Made by a program: the position numbers and the translations under genes
Assembly (NCBI RefSeq): GCF_030362855.1
Contig: NZ_JAUCBP010000007.1
Coordinates: 372,675-436,674 of the forward strand
Origin: Neoalteromonas arenosi
Lineage (GTDB): Bacteria; Pseudomonadota; Gammaproteobacteria; Enterobacterales; Alteromonadaceae
Length of the DNA: 64,000 bases
Direction: 5' to 3'
Notes under the pieces: generated by a model
Seen by the model: the letters and a program-made list of their open reading frames with translations, nothing else
The model's database searches: none
Told to the model about the DNA's origin: nothing
Shown: in pieces, positions 1-6,959 of the stretch
Numbering within the stretch: the first letter of the stretch is position 1
Layout of the letters: each line of letters opens with the position of its first letter

Positions 1-2
1 TG

Positions 3-269
3 TTTGTCTACCCAGAGCGTGCCGCTGATGGAAAACCGACCAATTTCACCGAAGTAAAAGTACCTGAGCATTTGCGCTTCCTTTATCGCCACTTGCTTGA
101 AAATGGCTTTGTGGCAGGTATCGAATGTAGCGACCCTGAATTGTTTAACATCTACTCGCGTGAAGTATTAAAACAGATCCCGACAGCGTCTAAAGATTGG
201 CAACAACTCGTGCCAGAAAAAGTGGTAGAAGAGATCGTCAATCGCAAGTTGTTTGGGTATCGGGGGTAA
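3..269 (+). CDS. C-terminal end of an unidentified protein (5' end outside window)
   Basis: An open frame enters from the left edge and ends at TAA 267-269; only about 88 residues are visible. The visible part is soluble, with a charged tail ending in KLFGYRG, and has no membrane segment. It faintly recalls proteins that public annotation often labels nicotinate-nucleotide adenylyltransferase beside TonB-dependent receptor genes, but no nucleotidyltransferase motif is visible here, so I do not assign a function. It converges on the minus-strand ECF-sigma operon, with a hairpin between them. Confidence 0.55.
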   Translation, partial: FVYPERAADGKPTNFTEVKVPEHLRFLYRHLLENGFVAGIECSDPELFNIYSREVLKQIPTASKDWQQLVPEKVVEEIVNRKLFGYRG

Positions 270-295
270 CACGACTCATTTGGCTCACTCCAACA

Positions 296-319
296 AAAAA
301 GGGCGTATTGAACGCCCTT
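296..319 (-). terminator. Rho-independent terminator of the minus-strand sensor/sigma operon
   Basis: The arms AGGGCGT (300-306) and ACGCCCT (312-318) form a 7-bp GC-rich stem with a 5-nt loop. Read on the minus strand the hairpin is followed by a run of six T, the polarity expected for a gene coming from the right. It may also stop the rightward gene ending at 269. Confidence 0.7.
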
Positions 320-335
320 GAATGTTTATTTGGTG

Positions 336-387
336 GTGGGGCGGGACGCCGGTTTGGTTCCCACAATAGGAACTGAATTAGCCCCGC
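336..387. other. Nested stem-loop in the sensor-operon 3' region
   Basis: Arms GTGGGGC (336-342) and GCCCCGC (381-387) enclose a smaller hairpin, GTTCC (357-361) with GGAAC (369-373). On the minus strand this lies between the metal-sensor gene and its terminator, so it would be in the 3' UTR of that transcript. It could be a 3' UTR-derived small RNA or only mRNA structure. I recognise no known RNA family. Confidence 0.3.
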
Positions 388-491
388 AATTACTTTAGTA
401 TGCTAATGCAGGTTAATGCTCACGCAGGAGCTTCGGAGGCTAAGTTGCCAGACACTAGTAGAATCTTTGTTGACACATTTTTAATAATAGT

Positions 492-959
492 TTAATTGAT
501 GCCAAAAGGTTTTGCGCCCATCTTAAGTTGTTCTTTACGTTTTTCAATAAACATTTGTCGTTCTTCCAACGTAAGTAAATCCATTACGATTGCCCCCATC
601 TCATAGGTTAATTGCCACTTACGCTGTTGAGCTTGAGCGGCTTTTTCTGCTGCGGCAAACGCTTGTTCAACATCGTAATCGGCTCTAGTTGCGATTGCTA
701 ACTGATATTCTCGATTGGCCTGTTTGAGTTCTCTAAAAGACTGACGCAACTCTGGTAACCTTTCACGTATCGTGGCTCTGACTTTATCTTTGGTCGCTTG
801 TGGAATCTCATCAAGATGCAGTAACATCATAATGGGTTGGCCACTGTCCTTGTATTCTGCTGCAACTTTGATTTCTGGGCGCTGGATATAGAAAACGCCA
901 TATACCAGCACAAAGGTTAGCAGGATAAACAGTATTAGTTCTAATTTTGTGAATTTCAT
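492..959 (-). CDS. Periplasmic metal-sensor / CpxP-Spy-like protein (Metal_resist type)
   Basis: A 155-residue protein with one N-terminal membrane segment (about residues 7-24) followed by a mostly helical, charged periplasmic domain. The C-terminal part carries LTLEERQMF, close to the LTxxQR motif of CpxP/Spy/CnrX proteins. In the CnrYXH system of Cupriavidus, CnrX is the membrane-tethered periplasmic sensor that controls release of the ECF sigma factor by the anti-sigma CnrY. Here it is the last gene of an ECF sigma/anti-sigma operon, which supports a sensor role. No metal-ligand set can be assigned with confidence, so the signal could be metal or envelope stress. Confidence 0.6.
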   Translation of the reverse strand: MKFTKLELILFILLTFVLVYGVFYIQRPEIKVAAEYKDSGQPIMMLLHLDEIPQATKDKVRATIRERLPELRQSFRELKQANREYQLAIATRADYDVEQAFAAAEKAAQAQQRKWQLTYEMGAIVMDLLTLEERQMFIEKRKEQLKMGAKPFGIN

Positions 960-967
960 GTGCTGTC

Positions 968-1405
968 CTAAAATATTGAATCTGGTAATGCATGGGTGTA
1001 TAGCATGAGTTCTTGCTCTGGAGGTAATGGCGGTAACTGAAAAAGCCCAACCACTATGGCTAGACTAGCACCGCAAGCCACTGAAGCAAGCAATTGTATA
1101 GTGCCTTTAGCAAAGTAGCCTTTTAGCATGCTTACCATGCGTTGACTGAAGGCTCCATTCGGCGTCTGTTTAATTTGCTGCATAATTTTGTGCTCAATAT
1201 GTTGAGGCAGCAAAGGTTCGCCGGACGTTTTTAAGCAACTGTCTAGCCATTCTGCAGTCGCTTTGGCCGATACAACGCAAGGATCGTTCTGGGTTGAGCT
1301 GATCAAGCAACGTTTATCGTCAGGCCACTTATCGGTTGCAGCGCCATAAGTGTGGTAGCAATCCACTACCGATTGGATATCTTCAGCTTTCGGTTGTTTG
1401 TTCAT
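968..1405 (-). CDS. Probable membrane anti-sigma factor (CnrY-like position)
   Basis: A 145-residue protein with a soluble N-terminal half, then one membrane segment (about residues 102-122, IQLLASVACGASLAIVVGLF) and a short proline-rich outer tail. This is the layout of a single-pass anti-sigma factor: the cytoplasmic part binds sigma and the tail meets the sensor. It starts 5 bp after the sigma stop codon and ends 8 bp before the sensor start, so the three genes are clearly co-transcribed. The family is assigned from topology and context, since the sequence shows no strong signature such as a zinc-binding HxxxCxxC. Confidence 0.6.
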   Translation of the reverse strand: MNKQPKAEDIQSVVDCYHTYGAATDKWPDDKRCLISSTQNDPCVVSAKATAEWLDSCLKTSGEPLLPQHIEHKIMQQIKQTPNGAFSQRMVSMLKGYFAKGTIQLLASVACGASLAIVVGLFQLPPLPPEQELMLYTHALPDSIF

Positions 1406-1410
1406 ACTGA

Positions 1411-1980
1411 TTACCTCAAACCTGTTAATTGTTTACGTTCAAATAGATCGCTTAACGAGCGTCTTGCCCGAGCGAGTAAGGACTCGACCGCCTGTTCTGA
1501 TACACTCATAATGGCACCCGCTTCGGCATTTGATGCGTCACAATAGATGTTTAATGTTATTGCTAAGCGCTGTCGCTCTGGCAAAGACATAAGCGCGGTT
1601 TGCACGTAGTGCGAATAATTTTCATTGATGGCGGTGGCTTCCGGGGATAAGGATTCACTTAGCAGGGCATCCACAGTTTGGTGCTGATTTGACAGTTCTG
1701 ATTTTTTCCGCAGTTTGTCAATACAGGCATTCGCCGTGATACTTTTTACCCAAGATGCTACTGTACCTTTTTCAGCGTTGTAGCTGTGTGCTTTTTGCCA
1801 AATCTTCACGAAAACCTCTTGGGTTATATCTTCGGCCATACTGCTGTCCCCAGACATGCGCCAAGCGATTCGGAAGACACTTTGTCCATATGTCTGATAA
1901 AAGTCAGACATTGCCTGGTGGTTTCCTTGTGCCATATCCAAGACTTGGTTCACATGCCTGTCGTTTTCTGCCAATTGCAA
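1411..1980 (-). CDS. ECF-type RNA polymerase sigma factor
   Basis: A 189-residue sigma-70 family protein of ECF size with regions 2 and 4 only. Region 2 includes DITQEVFVKIWQKA (about residues 50-63) and the promoter-melting helix around GTVASWVKSITANACID. Region 4 has LPERQRLAITLNIYCDASNAE followed by the helix-turn-helix EQAVESLLARARRSL. It heads the operon with the anti-sigma and sensor genes and probably transcribes its own operon. It is divergent from the lipoprotein gene at 2130, which may be a target. Confidence 0.85.
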   Translation of the reverse strand: MQLAENDRHVNQVLDMAQGNHQAMSDFYQTYGQSVFRIAWRMSGDSSMAEDITQEVFVKIWQKAHSYNAEKGTVASWVKSITANACIDKLRKKSELSNQHQTVDALLSESLSPEATAINENYSHYVQTALMSLPERQRLAITLNIYCDASNAEAGAIMSVSEQAVESLLARARRSLSDLFERKQLTGLR

Positions 1981-2040
1981 TAGCCTTTGTTTATCAATGT
2001 GTCGCTGTTGTTATTTGTACTACGAGACCACTCTTTAATA

Positions 2041-2073
2041 CCGGTCGAAAAAACTTAAAAAAATTTCGACTGG
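2041..2073. promoter_or_regulatory. Inverted repeat in the sigma/lipoprotein divergent region
   Basis: Arms CCGGTCGAAA (2041-2050) and TTTCGACTGG (2064-2073) match at 9 of 10 positions across a 13-bp AT-rich spacer. The repeat lies between the divergent sigma and lipoprotein genes. It could be an operator or an RNA hairpin. No clear -35/-10 pair could be fixed by eye. Confidence 0.35.
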
Positions 2074-2129
2074 TTTGACTGACACGCTGCGTAAAAGCCA
2101 ATAACAACAATTTACTCAGGTAACTCAGT

Positions 2130-4901
2130 TTGAACGCAACAACTAATTTTCTCAACATAAGAATTATACTACTCAAGGCTATGTGTCTTCTGCTGTTAAT
2201 AGCCTGTGGTGGAAGTTCGACTGAAGACCCCGACGCCGTAACAGTCGCGCCGCCAGAAACGCCGGTTGAGGATCAAGAGTTCGATCCCTATGATGGATTA
2301 CACAAAAATATGACCATCGATATCGCAGGCGTTAATCGTGAATATCACTTGTGGTTACCAGATGACACTTACAATGCCCCGGTGGTATTTATTTTTCATG
2401 GCCATAATAATGATTACAACGGGATTATTGGCTTAGACGAAATGGGGAATCCGCAGCCGGTGAATACGTTTCCCTATAAAACTTGGCTAGAAGTTGCGCA
2501 CCGTGAAAATATTATTCTGGTGGTTCCTAATGGGTTTAATGATGGCAACAACAAGGGGTGGAATGATTGTCGTGGCGACTCTGTGGGTAACTCGGAACAA
2601 GATGATGTGGCCTTTGTCAGCCAGTTAATTGATCATCTGGTTAGTGAGTATCAAGCCGCACCGAGACGCATTTTTGCTACCGGTACCTCAAATGGTGGAC
2701 ATATGAGTATCCGGCTAGGCCAAGAACTCACCGACAAAGTTGCAGCCTTTGCCGCAGTATCTGCTGCAAACCCTGTCAATACAGAGTGTACAGAATTAAC
2801 AAAGCCTATTTCAGCGCTTTTTATGAATGGCACAGACGATCCTATTTTACCGTACCAAGGTGGGCAAATGATTGAAAACCGTGGTGAGGTGTATTCCACC
2901 GAAGCAACGGTTGCGTATTGGGTTGCCCGCAATCAGCTGAGCAATCAGCCAGTTGAAACGAACCTGCCTGATAGCTTTACTGATGATGCCTCCACTGTCA
3001 CAAAGGTGCAATACAGCGACAGTGCTTCAGACACGGAAGTCGTTCTTTTTCAAGTTAATGGTGGCGGGCACGCAAGTCCAAGTCCTACGCAAAGGTTTGG
3101 AACGCCCTACGTACCGCATGTTTTGGGCGAGCAAAATGGAGACATAGAAATGGCCGAAGAAGTGTGGCAGTTTTTTCAAGATAAAGAGCTGACGGACAAC
3201 TTAGCGACCAAAGTCTACCAAATATATGAAAAGACCTTTTATGCAGAAAATAGCTATAACAATCCCTATCTTGATGTTGATTTGTGGGTAATGCTAACTG
3301 GACCGGGTGTAGAATACCGCGTGCCGGCTTTCTGGGATGGCGGTAATACTTTTCGCGTTCGTCTGGTGGCAACTCACCCAGGTGCGTGGTTTTGGAGCAC
3401 CGAGAGTGTGACGGGGGATGCGGGGCTTGATAACAAAAGCGGAAGCTTTGTAGCGACAGAATGGAACGAACAGGAAAAGCTCGATAACCCGAATAGGCGA
3501 GGGTTCCTTAAAGTATCTAACCGCGTATTAGAGTATGCCGATGGTACGCCATTTTTTATGACGGTTGATACCAAATCAACCCTTCTTACTGATATTTTTC
3601 GCTGGGACAGTGGAAATATTCAACCTGGATTAGCCGGCGTTTCTTTTCAAGATGCGGTAATACAGCGTAAATCGCTAGGTTTCAATACTTTTCAAGTTAT
3701 TTCCAGTTTTCCTAGTGATCGGTTCGATGAATTATGGCAACAAGTGACTTGGTCGAAAAAGCACGCCGAAGACGGTAGTTGGCCGTTTAAATTTTTGGCA
3801 GCAGATCCCAGTGATGGCTTTGAACATCCCGACTTTAGCCGAATCAATCCGAACTATTGGCAACAGCTTGATCGTAAATTTCAGTTCATTACTGAACAAG
3901 GAATGATTTTCAATTTAGAGGTTTTACGTCGCTCAGAACAACAGTTTCTTGAAGCTGGGCCAGAGGTTGCGGCCGCTTTTATTCGTTATTTGTGGGCTCG
4001 TTACGGTGGTTACAACATGGTGTTCTCATGGATGCATATTGATGCCAGTATGACACCGGCATCATCGGAGCATGTGCAATTGGTCCATGACTATATAGAG
4101 TTGCTAACAAACATATACGATCGACTCGGGAATATGCCATTTGGTAATCCAAAAACGATTATGGTGCCTTGGGGCACCACTACTTCTGGACCATTATATG
4201 ATCTCGCACTGGATCAAATAGCACCAAATTTTATTGATCTGAATAGTTACAGTAACACTGAACGTAAAGGCGGGTCTGTTCCAGCAATGCGAAATATCTT
4301 TCAGGCGTCTCCGTTACCTGTAATCAACCTCGAGCCCTATTGGCCGACACCCCATGCTTTCTTCTCGCAACATGACTTCTTAACAATGGAGCAACAAGCA
4401 CAATTCTTAATGTACGCGAGCGTCCTTAACGGAGGAGCGGTTATGGGACATACTTGGGGAGATGGTTTTTTTACTGGGATAATTTCTGAAACAACACGTC
4501 TTGCCGATAATTTGGAAGCTTATCAAATAACAACCATGGGCCATTTGAAGCGATTTATGCAAGATGAAGGTCATGATTTTAGCGTGTTGATGCCGACACC
4601 TGAAAATTTAGACTACTCTATGTCGAGTCAGTCTTCGCTCGGAGGTGAGTCGGAGTTTCATTCCTTGGCAACTACGCCACAAAAAGACATCGCATTAGGC
4701 TTTATTGCTGCAACATTCGACTCGGTTGATTTGATTAATATGCAGCCTAGTACAACTTATTCGTTGGAATGGTTTGATATTCAAAGCGGGGAATGGCTTG
4801 CACAGATTCAGGTAGATTCTGATGATAATGGGAGACTGGAAATGCCAGCAGTTCCTAACAATGAACTTCGAGGTTGGGCTTTTCGTTTGAGTCAATATTA
4901 A
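2130..4901 (+). CDS. Lipoprotein fusing a PHB-depolymerase/feruloyl-esterase-like domain to a DUF5060-DUF4038 glycosidase-like domain
   Basis: A 923-residue exported protein read from TTG. It has a hydrophobic signal and a lipobox ending at Cys26 (LIAC), so it is predicted to be lipid-anchored. Residues about 60-350 form an alpha/beta-hydrolase of the LpqC/CE1 type: HG oxyanion turn at 90-91, nucleophile elbow GTSNG with Ser187, acid in NGTDD (236-237), and catalytic His314 in GGGHA. Residues about 361-450 look like the DUF5060 beta-sandwich, and about 460-830 like the DUF4038 TIM barrel of GH140-like apiosidases. A small beta-domain ends the protein. The family pairing suggests deacylation plus glycan cleavage on one polymer. 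The substrate is unknown. Confidence 0.75.
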   Translation: MNATTNFLNIRIILLKAMCLLLLIACGGSSTEDPDAVTVAPPETPVEDQEFDPYDGLHKNMTIDIAGVNREYHLWLPDDTYNAPVVFIFHGHNNDYNGIIGLDEMGNPQPVNTFPYKTWLEVAHRENIILVVPNGFNDGNNKGWNDCRGDSVGNSEQDDVAFVSQLIDHLVSEYQAAPRRIFATGTSNGGHMSIRLGQELTDKVAAFAAVSAANPVNTECTELTKPISALFMNGTDDPILPYQGGQMIENRGEVYSTEATVAYWVARNQLSNQPVETNLPDSFTDDASTVTKVQYSDSASDTEVVLFQVNGGGHASPSPTQRFGTPYVPHVLGEQNGDIEMAEEVWQFFQDKELTDNLATKVYQIYEKTFYAENSYNNPYLDVDLWVMLTGPGVEYRVPAFWDGGNTFRVRLVATHPGAWFWSTESVTGDAGLDNKSGSFVATEWNEQEKLDNPNRRGFLKVSNRVLEYADGTPFFMTVDTKSTLLTDIFRWDSGNIQPGLAGVSFQDAVIQRKSLGFNTFQVISSFPSDRFDELWQQVTWSKKHAEDGSWPFKFLAADPSDGFEHPDFSRINPNYWQQLDRKFQFITEQGMIFNLEVLRRSEQQFLEAGPEVAAAFIRYLWARYGGYNMVFSWMHIDASMTPASSEHVQLVHDYIELLTNIYDRLGNMPFGNPKTIMVPWGTTTSGPLYDLALDQIAPNFIDLNSYSNTERKGGSVPAMRNIFQASPLPVINLEPYWPTPHAFFSQHDFLTMEQQAQFLMYASVLNGGAVMGHTWGDGFFTGIISETTRLADNLEAYQITTMGHLKRFMQDEGHDFSVLMPTPENLDYSMSSQSSLGGESEFHSLATTPQKDIALGFIAATFDSVDLINMQPSTTYSLEWFDIQSGEWLAQIQVDSDDNGRLEMPAVPNNELRGWAFRLSQY

Positions 4902-5022
4902 TGCCTTCAGAAAAATGTGGACCGTAATGAAATCAAGAAAATCTTTGAGTTAGCTTAAGTATTTTTAGATGAGGGTCCTCATTAACACTCAACTTCTGAA
5001 AGTAAAAATGCAGGTAATTAAA

Positions 5023-5057
5023 AAGCCCTAAAGGCCGGTGAGGGCTGATTAGGGCTT
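5023..5057 (-). terminator. Displaced ssrA (tmRNA) terminator
   Basis: Arms AAGCCCTAA (5023-5031) and TTAGGGCTT (5049-5057) form a 9-bp stem; on the minus strand it is followed by TTTTT. It sits 5 bp beyond the left copy of the 27-bp repeat, which is the old tmRNA 3' end. Before insertion it would have followed the minus-strand tmRNA directly, so it is best read as the native ssrA terminator, now about 10 kb away. Confidence 0.65.
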
Positions 5058-5062
5058 AAAAA

Positions 5063-5089
5063 TTTGGTGGAGCTGGCGGGATTTGAACC
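5063..5089. repeat. Left attachment-site repeat (duplicate of the tmRNA 3' end)
   Basis: These 27 bp are identical to 15081-15107, which holds the 3' end of the tmRNA gene (acceptor stem, T-arm and CCA). Identity stops sharply on both sides. The isolated copy has no tmRNA body attached, so it is the remnant left at the far end when an element integrated into ssrA. Confidence 0.9.
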
Positions 5090-5141
5090 ATGTTTTTTAG
5101 CTATTGAAATATATGGGTAAATTACTTTTTATTCTGCTTCT

Positions 5142-5164
5142 GTGTTACTAATGGTGTTACTTAA
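5142..5164. repeat. Paired GTGTTACT repeats near the left end (candidate integrase arm sites)
   Basis: The tandem GTGTTACTAATG-GTGTTACTTAA closely matches 14927-14949 at the other end (20 of 23 positions). Its presence about 50 bp inside the left end and again near the right end is typical of arm-type binding sites for a tyrosine integrase, or of excisionase sites. Confidence 0.5.
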
Positions 5165-5348
5165 ATATGTTGTAGGTTCTTTAAATTGCTTCGATCTGGT
5201 TTTTAATTTAATCACTAATTTTTAAGCAAAAAAGTCAAAATAAAAAAGTAAATTTATATTGTTTTTACGAAACTTTTTTTCAAAAAAAAAGATTTTTGAA
5301 TAATTTTTAGATGTCGAATTTGTAGATCTTGTACTTTTAACTTATTTC

Positions 5349-5477
5349 ACATCAACACACACATCAACAAGTACACCAACACTCACACCAACACGCTGAA
5401 AGCCCGATTTTTCGAGCTTTAGCGGCTAAACACCAACACTCACATCAACACTAACGCCAACATTCACACCAACACAG
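5349..5477. repeat. Iteron-like array: eight 12-bp repeats around a hairpin
   Basis: Two blocks of four head-to-tail 12-mers with consensus ACAYCAACACTC lie at 5349, 5361, 5373, 5385 and at 5430, 5442, 5454, 5466. The period is exactly 12 with no spacers. A 33-bp segment containing a hairpin separates the blocks, and a decayed ninth unit may follow at 5478. The array is in the long non-coding stretch before alpA. Phased iterons beside a hairpin and AT-rich DNA (5200-5340) resemble a replication origin, or a site that loads many copies of one protein. It is not a CRISPR, as there are no spacers. Confidence 0.75.
5395..5423. other. Hairpin between the two iteron blocks
   Basis: Arms AAAGC (5399-5403) and GCTTT (5416-5420), a C/A mismatch, then CGA and TCG close a TTTT loop. 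GCT (5395-5397) and AGC (5421-5423) extend the stem past one bulged G. It lies centrally between the repeat blocks, so it may be part of one functional site. Confidence 0.55.
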
Positions 5478-5516
5478 ATCATCACAGTTTTTTTAGTGTA
5501 ATCGGTAGAGAAGAGT

Positions 5517-5541
5517 CTTTGATATTCAAAGAAAATCAAAG
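5517..5541. promoter_or_regulatory. Candidate operator upstream of alpA
   Basis: A perfect inverted repeat CTTTGA-TAT-TCAAAG (5517-5531) is followed by a third half-site TCAAAG (5536-5541). It lies 76 bp before the AlpA start, in the likely promoter area. The binding protein is unknown. Confidence 0.4.
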
Positions 5542-5583
5542 GGAAACTTTTACGGGTAATAATGCCAATTTATGTGTGGAAAA

Positions 5584-5597
5584 TAAGGAGCTCCTTA
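5584..5597. promoter_or_regulatory. 14-bp palindrome in the alpA leader
   Basis: TAAGGAGCTCCTTA is a perfect palindrome 20 bp before the AlpA ATG. It contains an AAGGAG that would be a good ribosome site but is too far from the start. The used site is more likely GGAG at 5607-5610. The palindrome could be an operator. Confidence 0.35.
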
Positions 5598-5616
5598 AAC
5601 AAAAATGGAGTCTTAA

Positions 5617-5880
5617 ATGACACACAAGCACGCAATCTCATTCTTACGAAAAGCAGACGTAACTCATCGCCTTAAGGTTTGTAGAAATACTCTGAGAAGT
5701 ATGATTAGCGATGGAATGTTCCCTCCAAGCGTACCTATAGGTCCAAGAGCAGTAGGGTTTATTGAATACGAAGTAGAGCAAACTCTGGATGCCATGATTT
5801 CTGGTAGTTCAACTGCCGAAATTAAAGCTCTAGTTCGGGCATTAGTTTTAAAACGGCAAGACAAGCGTGGAGGATGCTGA
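5617..5880 (+). CDS. alpA: AlpA-family DNA-binding regulator / excisionase
   Basis: An 87-residue helix-turn-helix protein of the MerR-like AlpA family: FLRKADVTHRLKVCRNTLRSMI is the recognition region, and FPPSVPIGPRAVGF matches the family's FPxPxxLGxRAVGW wing. AlpA of CP4-57 activates integrase-dependent excision, and related proteins are master activators in Gram-negative PICIs. GGAG sits 6 bp before the ATG. It lies downstream of the iteron array and heads a rightward cluster with the next two genes. It probably controls excision and may bind the palindromes upstream. Confidence 0.85.
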   Translation: MTHKHAISFLRKADVTHRLKVCRNTLRSMISDGMFPPSVPIGPRAVGFIEYEVEQTLDAMISGSSTAEIKALVRALVLKRQDKRGGC

Positions 5881-5881
5881 A

Positions 5882-6274
5882 ATGAATAAAGATAAGGCAG
5901 CCCCATCTGCAAAGGGCCACCCCGCTAAGCAACTTAATAATATACAAAAACATCCACCTTTTAAAATTGAGCTAGTTTTGGAACTTGCTTTGAAAGTTGG
6001 TTTGAGGGGATTCACTCAACCAGAAGCGTACTCGATTTATCATGAAAGTTGCCTACACAGCAGTATTTCCGAGCTTCAAAATAGACATGGAATCGCTTTC
6101 AACAGGTGCCTAGATCCAGCCACCAGGGTACATTACCGACAATCGGCTTTTGCAAGATATTGGCTAGCGGACACTCAGGCGAGGTTGAAGGCTGAAGCGT
6201 TGCTAAATAAGTACAGAATGAAACGCGGTTTGATTCTTCCCATCTCATTTGACTGTAGGAGTGGGGCACTTTAG
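5882..6274 (+). CDS. Small HTH-like island protein of unknown function
   Basis: A 130-residue protein starting at ATG 5882, 1 bp after the alpA stop; GGAGGA is correctly spaced within the end of alpA. An upstream GTG at 5867 would overlap alpA and lacks a ribosome site. Residues about 45-75 (GFTQPEAYSIYHES...SSISELQNRHGIAF) resemble the winged helix-turn-helix found in small phage and island proteins (HTH_39-like). The remainder is basic. It is likely a DNA-binding protein co-expressed with alpA. The exact role is unknown. Confidence 0.65.
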   Translation: MNKDKAAPSAKGHPAKQLNNIQKHPPFKIELVLELALKVGLRGFTQPEAYSIYHESCLHSSISELQNRHGIAFNRCLDPATRVHYRQSAFARYWLADTQARLKAEALLNKYRMKRGLILPISFDCRSGAL

Positions 6275-6287
6275 CCCCTGAAATGCT

Positions 6288-6692
6288 ATGGGCAGTGCAA
6301 AGAAGAAAATGAAATCAAGGCGAATTATGGCTATCCCCAAGGATGTTATGGAGCATCCAGACTACTATGAACTATCTGGCAACGGAGTAAAATTGCTAAA
6401 TGAAGTTGCAAGGCAATATACAACTTATAATAACGGCAAATTATGTATCGTCTGGTCACAGTTGAAAGAACGGGGATTTAACTCTCAAACTACACTTAAC
6501 AGAGCAAAGAAGGAGCTTCTCGATAGAAATCTAATAATGCTCACTAAACGGGGCTATTTTTCTCAAGGCGCCCGCTTGCCAAATTACTATGCGCTGACTT
6601 GGGCAAGGATAGACGAAATATCGGGATTTGATATGGATGTACCACCATCAAGCAAAGCAATAAGACTCTTTAAACAAAATGTCCCACCTTAA
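6288..6692 (+). CDS. Winged-helix island protein, possible replication or regulatory factor
   Basis: A 134-residue basic protein. Residues 30-105 (ELSGNGVKLLNEVARQY, then WSQLKERGFNSQTTLNRAKKELLDRNLI and YYALTWARID) fit a winged-helix domain common in small phage- and island-encoded proteins of Gram-negative bacteria, somewhat like phage replication-initiator N-termini. It follows the preceding gene by 13 bp. A small GGGGC...GCCCC hairpin (6262-6277) overlaps that stop codon and lies close to this start. The start is uncertain: internal Met8 and Met14 are alternatives. It is the best candidate for an iteron-binding initiator here, but this is conjecture. Confidence 0.6.
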   Translation: MGSAKKKMKSRRIMAIPKDVMEHPDYYELSGNGVKLLNEVARQYTTYNNGKLCIVWSQLKERGFNSQTTLNRAKKELLDRNLIMLTKRGYFSQGARLPNYYALTWARIDEISGFDMDVPPSSKAIRLFKQNVPP

Positions 6693-6709
6693 ATTTCGTA
6701 GCTTCATTT

Positions 6710-6872
6710 ATTGGAGCTACTAGCTCCAATCTCAGCATCTATTAACTCCAGTTTTGGATTTGTCGTAGGCTTTACTACTCCAATTTCTGGAGTAAGAGAG
6801 ATAGAAAGAATGGCGCAAATAGGGCGTTGAGAAGTTAGTAGGTACTAAGGGTAATACTCCAAATTCTGGAGT
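6710..6872. promoter_or_regulatory. Cluster of CTCCA/TGGAG dyads before the terS-like gene
   Basis: Several dyads share the half-site (A)CTCCA. ATTGGAGCTA-C-TAGCTCCAAT (6710-6730) is perfect. ACTCCA-GTTT-TGGATT (6745-6760) is imperfect. TACTCCA-N5-TGGAGTA (6776-6794) and ACTCCA-N5-TGGAGT (6856-6872) are perfect. They fill the 267-bp gap before the gene at 6960. Repeated operators for one dimeric regulator are the simplest reading. The first could also be a weak terminator for the alpA cluster. Confidence 0.5.
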
Positions 6873-6959
6873 CCTATTAAGTATGCCATGTACTACTAAG
6901 TTTTTTAACGCACAAGTAATTGAGATACCGATAATTAGTAAAACCAAAGAGGTAAAAAT

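Noticed and set aside
326-390. A second tmRNA or tRNA fragment (text resembling TGGTGG...GGCGGGA)
   Set aside because: The T-arm consensus GTTCRAAYC is missing and the pairing is a nested hairpin instead. The similarity to the tmRNA end is short and can be chance.
811-1050. Minus-strand 79-residue frame across the sensor/anti-sigma junction
   Set aside because: It overlaps the starts of two well-supported genes in another frame and shows no family features.
5349-5487. Possible CRISPR array
   Set aside because: Units are 12 bp, directly adjacent and without unique spacers, and no cas gene is present. It fits iterons or operators instead.
5867-5881. GTG start for the second island gene
   Set aside because: It overlaps the end of alpA and would bury the GGAGGA that is properly placed for ATG 5882.
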